Positions 46,690-55,399 of a stretch of DNA of 64,000 nucleotides are shown here, piece after piece. This DNA is from CAUPWF01 sp964369775 (GTDB taxonomy: Bacteria > Bacillota > Clostridia > Lachnospirales > Lachnospiraceae). Position 1 is the stretch's first letter. Each line of letters opens with the position of its first letter. The stretch spans positions 9,842 to 73,841 of the forward strand of contig CAYJHQ010000011.1 of NCBI GenBank assembly GCA_964369775.1, given 5' to 3'. A program made the position numbers and the translations under genes. The notes below the pieces were generated by a model. It saw only the letters and a program-made list of their open reading frames with translations, was not told the origin of the DNA and searched no databases.

Positions 46690-47601
46690 TCACTGTCCAC
46701 CCTTTCTTGTAACAAATCCTTTTTCTATTAAAAATACTGGTCGGTAAGATAGCTTTGCCTTTCTAAGCCCTTCTGATCCTGTATCTTCTTCTCTATTGAT
46801 ATACTTAAATTCCTGACATTCATTTGTAACAAACTGCTGATTAATCATTGGGTATGCACCTTGAATATCCGCAAATGCTTTTTCGATATGCACAACAAAT
46901 GTCTCTCCACAAATAGCTTCCCCTAGAGTAAATGCTACTATTTCTCCATCAACCTTCAGTATCCCGCCAGTCAAGCCGAGTTCTTTAAACAAGCGTAATG
47001 CGTTCAATGTTACACACATCTCGTTATTTTTGTCATCATCTTCATCACAATGATTAATGTTTCTCCATTTTAATGCCATTTGGAAACAATCTTCTAAGTT
47101 ACCATCCGTCAACGTTTCATAAGACCAATCTTCATACATAGCCTTAAATTTATTAATATGGTTTCTCTTTGCATGCAGTTTTTTCCCTGCTAATGTAGTC
47201 AGCTTCTCACATTCATATACATAGTCTGCTATATCTCTATCATATTCTATCTGGTATCTATCTGGATACCAAGCCTCTAATTGTTCAAACATTTCAGGTG
47301 TCACATTGTAAAACTTCAACTCTTCGCAACGCTCTTTACAATACTCTTCTAAGACAGTAATTGCTTTTTGTACATTTTCATCTGAGCCTACTGGAAATGC
47401 AAATGCCAATTCCTTGTTTTCAGCTTTGAACACAGCTGTATTTTCTACTAAAGCATACTCAACATTATAATATCTAGCCCATAAGAAAACATTTACAAAT
47501 GTTCTTTCACAGCTTCTACTACAATATGTCTTAAATAAGTTATCTATTGTCTCTTTATCTTCTATCACTGGTCTTCTAAATCCTAATTCCACTGTACTCA
47601 T
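46690..47601 (-). CDS. DUF2156 (phosphatidylglycerol lysyltransferase-like) domain protein
   Basis: This 303-residue soluble protein has the DUF2156 layout of two GNAT-like folds. The first contains CERTFVNVFLWARYYNVEYAL. The second contains KLHAKRNHINKFKA, GLTGGILKVDGEIVAFTLGEA, FVVHIEKAFADIQGAYPMINQQFV and INREEDTGSEGLRKAKLSYRPVFL. The same fold forms the catalytic half of MprF lipid aminoacyltransferases, but this protein lacks the membrane half. It may transfer an aminoacyl or acyl group to a soluble or lipid acceptor. Its stop is one base from the aminotransferase start. Confidence 0.85.
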   Translation of the reverse strand: MSTVELGFRRPVIEDKETIDNLFKTYCSRSCERTFVNVFLWARYYNVEYALVENTAVFKAENKELAFAFPVGSDENVQKAITVLEEYCKERCEELKFYNVTPEMFEQLEAWYPDRYQIEYDRDIADYVYECEKLTTLAGKKLHAKRNHINKFKAMYEDWSYETLTDGNLEDCFQMALKWRNINHCDEDDDKNNEMCVTLNALRLFKELGLTGGILKVDGEIVAFTLGEAICGETFVVHIEKAFADIQGAYPMINQQFVTNECQEFKYINREEDTGSEGLRKAKLSYRPVFLIEKGFVTRKGGQ

Positions 47602-47639
47602 CCTTCACTTTCTTCAAAACATTTTACGTTAATTATTTT

Positions 47640-47668
47640 AGTATAACATATTTTTGCAACACTCAAAA
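47640..47668 (-). promoter_or_regulatory. Candidate promoter of the DUF2156-aminotransferase-hisC unit
   Basis: On the minus strand TTTTGA (47663-47668), a 17-base spacer and TATACT (47640-47645) precede the start codon by 38 bases. The -35 is a moderate match and the -10 is good. Confidence 0.5.
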
Positions 47669-47732
47669 CTCCTTTTTTCTGAATTTGATTTCCTCTACGT
47701 CTTTCCATTCAAGTGCTAAGCTCAGCTTTGTA

Positions 47733-48623
47733 CTATAAATTTCCTGCTGCATGCAATAATTCAAGGATAGACACTTTTTCCTTTAATTTATCCTTCCCTT
47801 CTTTTGCTAAAACTAGTGTCCCGATTTCCCAGTCTGCTAATGTATCACGAATCGGAATTGCTACAATTCCTTTCCTTTCTAAATCGTAACATACATGCTC
47901 TGCACATATATTAATCGCTCTTCCTTTTGCAACCAAATCTATCATAATTTCTATCTCATTAGCTTCAAAAACAATATTAGGCTTCTGTTTATTCCTTTGA
48001 AATTCAAGCATAACATTAGTATGTAAGTTTAAATTGTCATCACATAGCACAATTGGAATACCATTTAGCTCATCGAAAGATAACGTCTCCCTATTAGCTA
48101 TTGGATACTTTTTATTTGCAATCACAAAAAGTTTTTCTCTTTTAATTTTTGTAAATGTCAATCCTATTCCGTCTATAGGTCTTGTTGATATAGCAATATC
48201 TAATTTATTCTCTCGAATCATCTGTTCACAAATTTTATCATAAGTCTCTGTGATTTCCAATTTAACACCTTTGTTTTTTTCAAAAAATCCCATAAGTACA
48301 TCTGCACCTAACGTTCGTAAAGCTCCTGGAACTACTCCTAGCCGTAGAACAGTTGTTTTTGTCCGAAACTGCTTTTCTAAGTCTTGACAAAATAGACGAT
48401 GTCGCTCTAATTCTGTTGTAACTTTTTCGTAGAGGTATTCTCCCTCTTGAGTTAATGATATCGAATTTGTGCTTCTCGTGAATAATTCTACACCTAGTGA
48501 AAATTCTAATTTTTTCATAGCTTTACTCAATGCCTGTTGCGTTATGTATAGCTTCTGTGAAGCTTTTAAAATACTATTATATCTACACACCTCTACAAAG
48601 TATTTCATTTCCTTAATATCCAT
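47733..48623 (-). CDS. LysR family transcriptional regulator
   Basis: The 296-residue protein has a winged helix (MKYFVEVCRYNSILKASQKLYITQQALSKAMKKLE, LFTRSTNSISLTQEGEYLYEKV). The effector domain follows (TVLRLGVVPGALRTL, LDIAISTRPIDGIGLTF, KGRAINICAEHVCY). The start at 48623 has GGAAGG seven bases upstream. The longer in-frame start at 48650 adds nine unusual residues. It follows the flavin/Fe-S reductase gene by about 100 bases on the same strand and may be its regulator. Confidence 0.9.
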   Translation of the reverse strand: MDIKEMKYFVEVCRYNSILKASQKLYITQQALSKAMKKLEFSLGVELFTRSTNSISLTQEGEYLYEKVTTELERHRLFCQDLEKQFRTKTTVLRLGVVPGALRTLGADVLMGFFEKNKGVKLEITETYDKICEQMIRENKLDIAISTRPIDGIGLTFTKIKREKLFVIANKKYPIANRETLSFDELNGIPIVLCDDNLNLHTNVMLEFQRNKQKPNIVFEANEIEIMIDLVAKGRAINICAEHVCYDLERKGIVAIPIRDTLADWEIGTLVLAKEGKDKLKEKVSILELLHAAGNL

Positions 48624-48727
48624 AGCACTACCTTCCTTTAATTCATGCAACTTTCTCCTAAACGAAGAAAAGATACTATGCTTATTATAGCATACTACCT
48701 TTTCATGATTAATATCAATATATATGT

Positions 48728-50680
48728 TTATAGCTGAATTGCTCTATAAAAAGCTGCGTGAATTGCATTGTGTATATCTTTCGCTTTCTCGCAATCACCT
48801 ACTATATAAGTTTCTGGAATCAGTTCTTTCAACTCATCCACTGCTTCAAATGTAGGTCTTAGACCAAGTGCTAGTACAATACTATCTGCTACTATCTCAC
48901 TTCTCCTCCATTGCTTATCAATAATTTCTACTCCTGATGGATTGAATTTTTCAATCTTCACTTGGTCTACAACCTTAACATTGTTTTCATTTAATAAATC
49001 CATGAGTGCCACGCGATTTGCCCAGAATACATCCTGACATAATTCGTCTCTACTTTGCATATCTACAATTGTTACATTTTTTCCTTGTTGCGCTAATGCA
49101 ATAGCGCTTTCTGTTCCGCTTAATCCACCACCACATACAACGACATTTTGTCCAACTTCAACCTGCTGCGCATCTACGGCTGTAACAAAGTTAACATTCT
49201 CTTGCTCAACACCTTCAATTGGTGGTTTGAACTCTGTCGCACCAGTTGCTATAAATAATGCATCTGGAGATATCTCTTCTACAAGTTCTGCTGTTACCTC
49301 TGTATTTAATATAATTTCCACTCCACTTTCATGGGTAGTCTTAATCATCCAATCAGTATAGATTTTCAAGTCTGCTTTCATATCCAAGGTGCTCGCTTCA
49401 TGAAGCATACCACCTAATCTATCTGACTTCTCATATAGAGTAACATCATGCCCTCTCATGATAGCTGTTTGTGCTGCTTGCATACCTGCTGGTCCACCAC
49501 CTACTATCATAACTTTCTTGCTGACTCTTGCGAGTGGCATATTATGATACCTTGACTCTTGCCCTACTACTGGATTTAAGCTACAACGCACTTGTCGGCC
49601 TGGAAAGATTTCTTTTAGACAATTATAACATCTAATGCATGGTCTGATTTTATCCTCTTCTCCTCTATACCCTTTTGTAACCGTTTCTCCATCTACAATT
49701 AATGCACGAGCCATGCCTATTAAATCAGCATCTCCATCATTAAGGATTCTCTCTGCATCATCTAGCGTACTAATAGATCCTACCACAGTCACAGGAATAT
49801 TTAATTCCTTCTTGATTTTACTAGCACTATTTACATTGATGCAATGCTCTATTGTATTTGGTTGTAAACAATATTTGATACATAATGGATTTGTAATGAG
49901 TCCCGTAGAAATATGTACTTTATCCAAATATTTTTCAGCCTGTTTTAAAAAAGCTATTGTTTCTTCAATTGGCATTCCCCCTGGAATTCTTTCTTCCGCA
50001 CTTATTCTGCAGTCAATTGCCATCTTCCCCCCAACTCTTTTATGTACAGCTTCTAATATCTGCATAGGGAATCTCATACGATTTTCAAGCGTTCCTCCGT
50101 ACCAATCAATTCTGGTGTTTGATGCTGGAGATAAGAATTGTGTAATTAAATTTCCATGAGCCGCATGAATCATAATCGCGTCAAAACCAGCTCTCAAAAG
50201 TCTATCTGCACAATCTGCAAATTGTTCAACAATTGTATCAATATCCTTTTGATCCATCATTTTTACGTAACGAGACTTTCCTTCCATCGGAGTGGTTGTT
50301 ACTCCCATTGCTTCTCTTTCCAGTAATTCAGGAATTGCTGTATTGCCACCATGGTTCATCTCTACGCTTAACTTTGCCCCATATTTATGCGCTTCTTCTG
50401 CCAACCTGCTAAGACCTAGAATATCCGTCTCTCTTGTCATTGACAATGCTCCCATAAAACCATCACCACAAGTTCTGTCAACCACCGTATCACCAATGGT
50501 AATGAGTCCTGCACCTGTTCTTGCCTGCATTCCAATGTACTCCACTAATTCCGAAGTTACTCTTCCCTCTGCGTCTGCATGACAGGAAACCATAGGAGTG
50601 AACTCAATTCTGTTCTTTAATTTCATCGGTCCACACTGAATAGGTTCAAAAATTTTATTATATTTGCTAAATTTAGGCAT
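48728..50680 (-). CDS. NADH:flavin oxidoreductase with Fe-S cluster (2,4-dienoyl-CoA reductase/enoate reductase type)
   Basis: This 650-residue enzyme has an Old Yellow Enzyme TIM barrel first (KLKNRIEFTPMVSCHA, IMIHAAHGNLITQFLSPASN, GGTLENRMRFPMQIL). A 4Fe-4S motif CIRCYNC with a fourth Cys 11 residues later comes at about 354-372. Two nucleotide-binding folds follow (VMIVGGGPAGMQAAQTAIMRGHDVTLYEK and VVVCGGGLSGTESAIALAQQGKNVT). Electrons pass from NADH through FAD and Fe-S to FMN to reduce an activated C=C bond. Relatives include FadH, clostridial enoate reductase and BaiCD/BaiH, and the substrate cannot be chosen from sequence. It has its own promoter and a LysR gene downstream. Confidence 0.92.
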   Translation of the reverse strand: MPKFSKYNKIFEPIQCGPMKLKNRIEFTPMVSCHADAEGRVTSELVEYIGMQARTGAGLITIGDTVVDRTCGDGFMGALSMTRETDILGLSRLAEEAHKYGAKLSVEMNHGGNTAIPELLEREAMGVTTTPMEGKSRYVKMMDQKDIDTIVEQFADCADRLLRAGFDAIMIHAAHGNLITQFLSPASNTRIDWYGGTLENRMRFPMQILEAVHKRVGGKMAIDCRISAEERIPGGMPIEETIAFLKQAEKYLDKVHISTGLITNPLCIKYCLQPNTIEHCINVNSASKIKKELNIPVTVVGSISTLDDAERILNDGDADLIGMARALIVDGETVTKGYRGEEDKIRPCIRCYNCLKEIFPGRQVRCSLNPVVGQESRYHNMPLARVSKKVMIVGGGPAGMQAAQTAIMRGHDVTLYEKSDRLGGMLHEASTLDMKADLKIYTDWMIKTTHESGVEIILNTEVTAELVEEISPDALFIATGATEFKPPIEGVEQENVNFVTAVDAQQVEVGQNVVVCGGGLSGTESAIALAQQGKNVTIVDMQSRDELCQDVFWANRVALMDLLNENNVKVVDQVKIEKFNPSGVEIIDKQWRRSEIVADSIVLALGLRPTFEAVDELKELIPETYIVGDCEKAKDIHNAIHAAFYRAIQL

Positions 50681-50705
50681 CTTTTATCTCCTCGCTTTTA
50701 ATTAT

Positions 50706-50734
50706 TTTATATATTCATCATACGACTTCGTCAA
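50706..50734 (-). promoter_or_regulatory. Promoter of the flavin/Fe-S oxidoreductase
   Basis: On the minus strand TTGACG (50729-50734), a 17-base spacer and TATAAA (50706-50711) lie 26 bases before the start codon. The match to sigma-A consensus is good. Confidence 0.75.
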
Positions 50735-50764
50735 AATAATATCAAACAAGTAAATTTCTACGTA

Positions 50765-50785
50765 AGTACAACTTGGAGTTGTACT
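50765..50785. promoter_or_regulatory. Perfect 9-base palindrome in the oxidoreductase/marR intergenic region
   Basis: AGTACAACT-TGG-AGTTGTACT is a perfect inverted repeat. Its near edge is about 31 bases upstream of the oxidoreductase -35 and 43 bases upstream of the marR -35. This position fits an activator site, for example for the LysR protein encoded downstream of the oxidoreductase, or a MarR operator. Confidence 0.6.
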
Positions 50786-50827
50786 AATTGTTTTAATTCG
50801 ACTTCTACTTTTTTTAATTTAAATCAC

Positions 50828-50856
50828 TTGACAGACGAATATAGTTAGGTTAATAT
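50828..50856 (+). promoter_or_regulatory. Promoter of marR-MATE-GNAT
   Basis: TTGACA (50828-50833), a 17-base spacer and TAATAT (50851-50856). A direct repeat ATAGTTAG occurs twice over the -10 region (from 50841 and from 50854), a candidate operator for the MarR protein. Confidence 0.82.
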
Positions 50857-50910
50857 AGTTAGTATAAAGTAATTAGTTAAATGTATCTATTTTAATAAAG
50901 GAGAGATTTT

Positions 50911-51369
50911 ATGAATAACAAACTAACAAAAGCACTGAAGCGAATAACACACGATACTGCAATATACGAATTAAAGCGTCTTTATTCTTATAACAAAAAA
51001 AGTGTTCTATCATATCACGACACTCTTTACCTCAATATCATCGAGGCCCACCCGAATAAATATACCTCATCTCAAATTGCTGATTTACTGAAGATTACTC
51101 GCCCTTCTGTAACAGAGAAAATAAATCAATTGTGCAAAAAGGGATATATTTTAAGAACCCAAAGCAAAGCAGATAAGAGAATCTTTTATCTTTCAATTAA
51201 CCCAAATGGACCTAAAGATTATGAAACTACTGCTGAATACGAGGATGAATTAGAGCATGATATTTTAACAAAATTCGGCGAGGAAAAAGTGGATTTATTC
51301 TGTGAAATGATAGAGTATTTATCCGATTTAATGTCCGATCAAATGAATGAGGAGAGTGGAAATGAATAG
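50911..51369 (+). CDS. MarR family transcriptional regulator
   Basis: This 152-residue protein has the MarR winged helix. The recognition helix region is YTSSQIADLLKITRPSVTEKINQLCKKGYI and the wing is LRTQSKADKRIFYLSINP. MarR proteins usually repress a linked exporter until a phenolic or drug ligand binds. Its end overlaps the MATE start by eight bases, so the two are translated together. It is therefore probably the repressor of marR-MATE-GNAT. Confidence 0.92.
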   Translation: MNNKLTKALKRITHDTAIYELKRLYSYNKKSVLSYHDTLYLNIIEAHPNKYTSSQIADLLKITRPSVTEKINQLCKKGYILRTQSKADKRIFYLSINPNGPKDYETTAEYEDELEHDILTKFGEEKVDLFCEMIEYLSDLMSDQMNEESGNE

Positions 51370-52696
51370 CCCCTTAGCAAATAATTTTAATATGCCTGCA
51401 CTTTTAAAATACACTTTACCTAGTATGCTTATGATGCTTTTCATGTCAACTTATTCCATCATTGATGGCGTTTTCGTTTCAACATTTATTGGCGAGAGCG
51501 CATTAGCTGCCGTAAATCTAGTAATGCCATTGCTTGGGATTGTACTAGCTATTGGACTTATGTTTGCAACCGGTGGCAATGCCGTAATTGCTAATTTATT
51601 AGGTCAGGGGCGGAAAAGAGAGGCACAAGAGTTTTTAACTGTAATTTATATTATTGGAGGAATCCTAGGGTTTATACTTACTATGATTGTTATACTCTTC
51701 CCTGATGAACTGCTCACTTTGTTAAATGTAAGTGATAGCCTATATTCCTTAGCTAAAGATTATATGCTCAGTTTAGCAGGTTTTCTAATCCCTGTTTTCT
51801 TCATGGTATTTATTCAATCATTTATGGTAACTGCTGGTCATCCAGCATTTGGTCTTGTACTAAGCCTTGCTGGAGGTATCACAAATATTATACTTGACTA
51901 TGTATTCATTTCGCCTAATTTATTAGATTTAGGTATTACAGGTGCTGGACTTGCAACTGGAATTGGCAATGCACTTCCTGGAGTAATCGGTTTTTTTTAT
52001 TTCATCTTTAATAGAAAATGCTCGCTACATTTTGTGAAACCAAAATTAAAGTTAAAAACACTTGGTCAGAGTATATTTAATGGCTCATCCGAATTAGTAG
52101 GCTCACTTGCAACGTCTATTACAACGTTAATGTTTAATTTCATCTTGCTTAATATGGCTGGTGATGCTGGTGTCGCTGCTATAAGTGTTATCCTTTATAT
52201 ACAAATGTTCCAAAATGCTATCTACTCCGGATATACCCTAGGAGTTTCACCAATAATAGCCTTTAAATATGGTGAAAAGAATTATAGTGGTTTGCACAGG
52301 ATAATCATACAAAGTTTCAAAATTATTTCTGTTGCATCAGTACTCGTGATTGCACTCACGTTACTTCTTTCAAATCAAGCGGTAGGAATCTTTATAGAAA
52401 GCGATAGTGCTACCTTTGAATTAGCAAGAAACGGTTTACTCCTCTTTGCACCAGCATACTTGTTTATGGGATTTAACATCTTTTTCTCTGCGATGTTCAC
52501 CTCTTTATCAAACGGTAGAGTATCAGCTACAATTTCAGTATTACGAAGCTTAGTATTCATCATCATTGCACTACTTATCTTTCCTAAAATATTCGGATTA
52601 AACGGGGTATGGATTGCAGTACCTATTGCTGAATTCTTTGCAATACTTATATCTACTTACTTTTATAAACGCAACAAAAAAATCTATCATTATTAG
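51362..52696 (+). CDS. MATE family efflux transporter under MarR control
   Basis: The 444-residue transporter has about twelve helices with typical blocks: LLKYTLPSMLMMLFMSTYSIIDGVFVSTFIG, AAVNLVMPLLGIVLAIGLMFATGGNAVIANLLGQGR and GAGLATGIGNALPGVIG. The start at 51362 follows GGAG by nine bases. It overlaps marR and precedes an acetyltransferase gene by 12 bases. The substrate is probably a toxic compound sensed by the MarR protein. Confidence 0.93.
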   Translation: MNSPLANNFNMPALLKYTLPSMLMMLFMSTYSIIDGVFVSTFIGESALAAVNLVMPLLGIVLAIGLMFATGGNAVIANLLGQGRKREAQEFLTVIYIIGGILGFILTMIVILFPDELLTLLNVSDSLYSLAKDYMLSLAGFLIPVFFMVFIQSFMVTAGHPAFGLVLSLAGGITNIILDYVFISPNLLDLGITGAGLATGIGNALPGVIGFFYFIFNRKCSLHFVKPKLKLKTLGQSIFNGSSELVGSLATSITTLMFNFILLNMAGDAGVAAISVILYIQMFQNAIYSGYTLGVSPIIAFKYGEKNYSGLHRIIIQSFKIISVASVLVIALTLLLSNQAVGIFIESDSATFELARNGLLLFAPAYLFMGFNIFFSAMFTSLSNGRVSATISVLRSLVFIIIALLIFPKIFGLNGVWIAVPIAEFFAILISTYFYKRNKKIYHY

Positions 52697-52708
52697 GGGA
52701 TAGTTATT

Positions 52709-53233
52709 ATGAATTTAATTGAAAAAAAATTATCGAAAAAACTAGACAATTACAAAGAAATCTGTGAGTTTATGAAAAGAGTTTTCCCAAAAGAAGAGCT
52801 TATTCCGCTGTGGTTTATTCGATTACTCACATTAAAAAAAGACTATGATTTTACGGTCTACTATGATACTGATTTATTTGTGGGTATTCTATTCACCATA
52901 AATACAAAAGACACCTTATTTGTGTTTTATCTTGCTGTAAATGATCAAATCCACTCAAAAGGCTATGGCTCGAAACTCCTGCAGTTATTACTCAGCAAAT
53001 ATCCAGAAAAATCAGTAACACTTTTCATTGAAACTATGAACGATAAAAATGTAAAAAATTATGATCAAAGAATTAAGAGACTTGCATTTTATGAACGAAA
53101 TGGATTTTTCAACACCAATTTAAGTGCTGGCTTCAAAACCCCTTTTGTTGATATTTTATCAACAGATAATACTTACAATATTACAAAGGCTAAAATGCTA
53201 ATGAAGTCTATACCTATGAAAATATTTGAATAG
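52709..53233 (+). CDS. GNAT family N-acetyltransferase
   Basis: This 174-residue protein has the GNAT acetyl-CoA site pattern (QIHSKGYGSKLLQLLLSKYPEKSVTLFIE) and the late YERNGFF loop seen in GNATs. The strand FLAVNDQIHSKGYGSKLL aligns with motif A (Q/R-x-x-G-x-G/A). It sits 12 bases after the MATE gene. It may acetylate the exported compound or act in detoxification, which is inference from the operon. Confidence 0.82.
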   Translation: MNLIEKKLSKKLDNYKEICEFMKRVFPKEELIPLWFIRLLTLKKDYDFTVYYDTDLFVGILFTINTKDTLFVFYLAVNDQIHSKGYGSKLLQLLLSKYPEKSVTLFIETMNDKNVKNYDQRIKRLAFYERNGFFNTNLSAGFKTPFVDILSTDNTYNITKAKMLMKSIPMKIFE

Positions 53234-53264
53234 TTCGGTAAAGACAAGGCTATCACTCTAGTAT

Positions 53265-53305
53265 CGGGAGATGAAATAGGCTAATTTAACCTATTTCATC
53301 TCCCG
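53265..53305. terminator. Bidirectional terminator after GNAT and YHYH genes
   Basis: CGGGAGATGAAATAGG (53265-53280) and CCTATTTCATCTCCCG (53290-53305) form a perfect 16-base stem with a nine-base loop. T-rich sequence follows on the plus strand. It ends two convergent units. Confidence 0.88.
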
Positions 53306-53320
53306 CTTATACCTTTTTCA

Positions 53321-54382
53321 CTATTTCTTTCTTTTTCGTATTTTATAAATCACAAATATAGGCGCGCCTATAATAATTATACCTATAAATAATAAGATTA
53401 TTATTGCTATTACGCCTGCAATTATATCAATTACTACATTTTTCTCCTCAACTACTTCAAGCTCTACTTCAGCTGATACTCCATTAAATGCTTCTACGCT
53501 TATTATCGCTTTCCCTACCTTCATCGCTTCTACAATCCCTTGTTGATTCACTACAATACAGTCCTCATTACTACTACTCCACTCTAATGGATTGCTATAC
53601 TCTTCCTCTGGAATAATCGTGTGCATCAATTCCAATGTTTCACCAATATTTAAGGTTTTTTCAATATTGCTCAAAGTTATTCTCTCTGGGAAACCGCCTA
53701 TATTTTCAACCATAAAACTTGTCGTTATGCCATTATCAGTTACTGCCGTAATTTCTGCACTCCCGTTTGAATGACCTTCTATTTCGCCTACTTCCGACAC
53801 GCTTACAACCTCTACATCACTGCTTGTCCAACTTATATTTTTATTACTTACATACTCAGGTAATACGTTGACCGTTATAAATTCACGTTCACCAGCTTGA
53901 AGCTCGACATCTGAAATCGCCTTTATTTCTGTCGGAAAGGATTCTTTTACTTCAACTTCAAAACTCACTGTATCCACATCTGAGCTTGAAACTGTAATAA
54001 CAGCACTTCCTACTGCTATTCCTTTTAAAACATTTCCATTACTAATCACAATATTTTCATTCGAGCTTACTACATTATATGATAGGTCTGTCGAATTGTT
54101 AATTATGATAGGTATTTCCACTTCACTTCCACAGTCAATTGATTGAACTTCTTCTACATTCATTTCTTTTTTAGGTTCTATATATGCAGTAGTCGCGCTA
54201 CTACTTGTTGTTTCCCCCCCATTATGATAATGGTAAGACCCCACTGGATAACCATGACCTTCTGTTCGCACATAATGTCCTCCATTATCATCTGTCCGGC
54301 CAGGATGGGCAAAAATAATTTTAGTACTCGGCAGCAGAATCAACGCGCACAGTAAGGCTACAATCTTAATCTGTTTTTTCAT
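53321..54382 (-). CDS. Surface protein with YHYH motif and Ig-like (Big_2) repeats
   Basis: This 353-residue protein has a signal peptide (about residues 1-26, ending STKIIFAHP). A short YHYH-type domain follows (GRTDDNGGHY, then YHYHNGG). About three Ig-like strands-rich repeats cover residues 75-315, each with the pattern W-S-S-S/D-x-x-V (ISWTSSDVEVVSVS, LEWSSSNEDCIVV). A C-terminal membrane helix (VVIDIIAGVIAIIILLFIGIIII) and a basic tail KIRKRKK end it. It should be membrane-anchored with the repeats outside. The conserved histidines may bind metal, and function is unknown. Confidence 0.85.
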   Translation of the reverse strand: MKKQIKIVALLCALILLPSTKIIFAHPGRTDDNGGHYVRTEGHGYPVGSYHYHNGGETTSSSATTAYIEPKKEMNVEEVQSIDCGSEVEIPIIINNSTDLSYNVVSSNENIVISNGNVLKGIAVGSAVITVSSSDVDTVSFEVEVKESFPTEIKAISDVELQAGEREFITVNVLPEYVSNKNISWTSSDVEVVSVSEVGEIEGHSNGSAEITAVTDNGITTSFMVENIGGFPERITLSNIEKTLNIGETLELMHTIIPEEEYSNPLEWSSSNEDCIVVNQQGIVEAMKVGKAIISVEAFNGVSAEVELEVVEEKNVVIDIIAGVIAIIILLFIGIIIIGAPIFVIYKIRKRKK

Positions 54383-54399
54383 CAGCTATTCTCCTCTTT

Positions 54400-54422
54400 G
54401 GTATACTTTGCCAAATTATACC
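54400..54422 (-). promoter_or_regulatory. Extended -10 promoter inside a palindrome, YHYH gene
   Basis: On the minus strand TGGTATAAT gives an extended -10 (TATAAT at 54415-54420). The outer sequence GGTATA-N11-TATACC is a 6-base palindrome overlapping it. A nearby GTATTC/GAATAT pair lies upstream. Operator overlap suggests control. Confidence 0.5.
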
Positions 54423-54521
54423 ATATTCTAAAAGAATACCGACTCAACCAACTGCTTTTTCGTTCGCAATTTTCGACATTTTTCGACATCGATTGTATTA
54501 TAATATTTCATTTGCAGTTAT

Positions 54522-55370
54522 TTATGCATTGAGCAATACCAAAGCGCCTATAATAATACATACACTGGCTAATTGGTGCCTCCTTAATCGTTCCCCTAAT
54601 AAAAGGAAGCTTACAAACATGACTACTAGTATACTCGTCACACTGTATGTCGGATATGCAATAAATGCTGGGACGCTTGCTAATGCTCTCAATAAAAATA
54701 AGGTTGATAAATAGTTTGGTATACCTACCGCCATGCCCATAACACAATCTTTCCAGCCAAATCTTTTTCTTTTATATATTGTAATTCCTATGCATAGCAT
54801 ACAAGCCACAGAAAATGTGAGTAGCAAAAACCATTGCTCTAACTCCATTGAACTTGTCTCTTCAAAGACTTTTGACATACTATCTGTGATTCCACCAAGC
54901 ACCATCAATAATAGCAGACTTTTCATCGCTATTTTTGATGGTGCCGTGGTCTCTTGTCCACTACTTCTCCCCATAATTACAAAGGCAACAACAACTCCAC
55001 CAATCCCTATCACTTGTAAAGTTGAAGGTGTTTCTCCAAAAAACAAAATAGAAAGCAATGTAGGAATTAACACGCCTAGCCTAACAAAGGTTGCTGTTAA
55101 AGTTGCTCCATTTTTTGCTGCATTTGATTGATTCGACAGCAAACATAGCAAAAAGAGTATTCCATTGATTATGCCAAGACCCATTACCCAAAACCCTTCT
55201 GAGTTTAGAGGTATGCTGTAATCTTTTGGTATAAAATATAAACCAAAAAAAATACAGGTGATATAGTTAAAACACAACATTGCATATTTATTTTCACAGT
55301 ATTTATCTCCACCTTTGAAAATGAGTACAATGCAAGAACTGCATAAAATAGCTAATAAAAGATACAACAT
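54522..55370 (-). CDS. EamA/DMT superfamily transporter
   Basis: The 282-residue membrane protein has about ten hydrophobic helices in two EamA-type repeats. Examples are LYLLLAILCSSCIVLIF and ATLTATFVRLGVLIPTLLSILFFGETPS. The C-terminal repeat is ASVPAFIAYPTYSVTSILVVMFVSFLLLGERL. Carriers of this type export amino acids or other small metabolites. It is the last gene of the thioesterase-lrgA-lrgB-MATE run, 29 bases after the MATE gene. Confidence 0.88.
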   Translation of the reverse strand: MLYLLLAILCSSCIVLIFKGGDKYCENKYAMLCFNYITCIFFGLYFIPKDYSIPLNSEGFWVMGLGIINGILFLLCLLSNQSNAAKNGATLTATFVRLGVLIPTLLSILFFGETPSTLQVIGIGGVVVAFVIMGRSSGQETTAPSKIAMKSLLLLMVLGGITDSMSKVFEETSSMELEQWFLLLTFSVACMLCIGITIYKRKRFGWKDCVMGMAVGIPNYLSTLFLLRALASVPAFIAYPTYSVTSILVVMFVSFLLLGERLRRHQLASVCIIIGALVLLNA

Positions 55371-55399
55371 ATCTTTACTCCTTTTACAAGTTAATAGAT

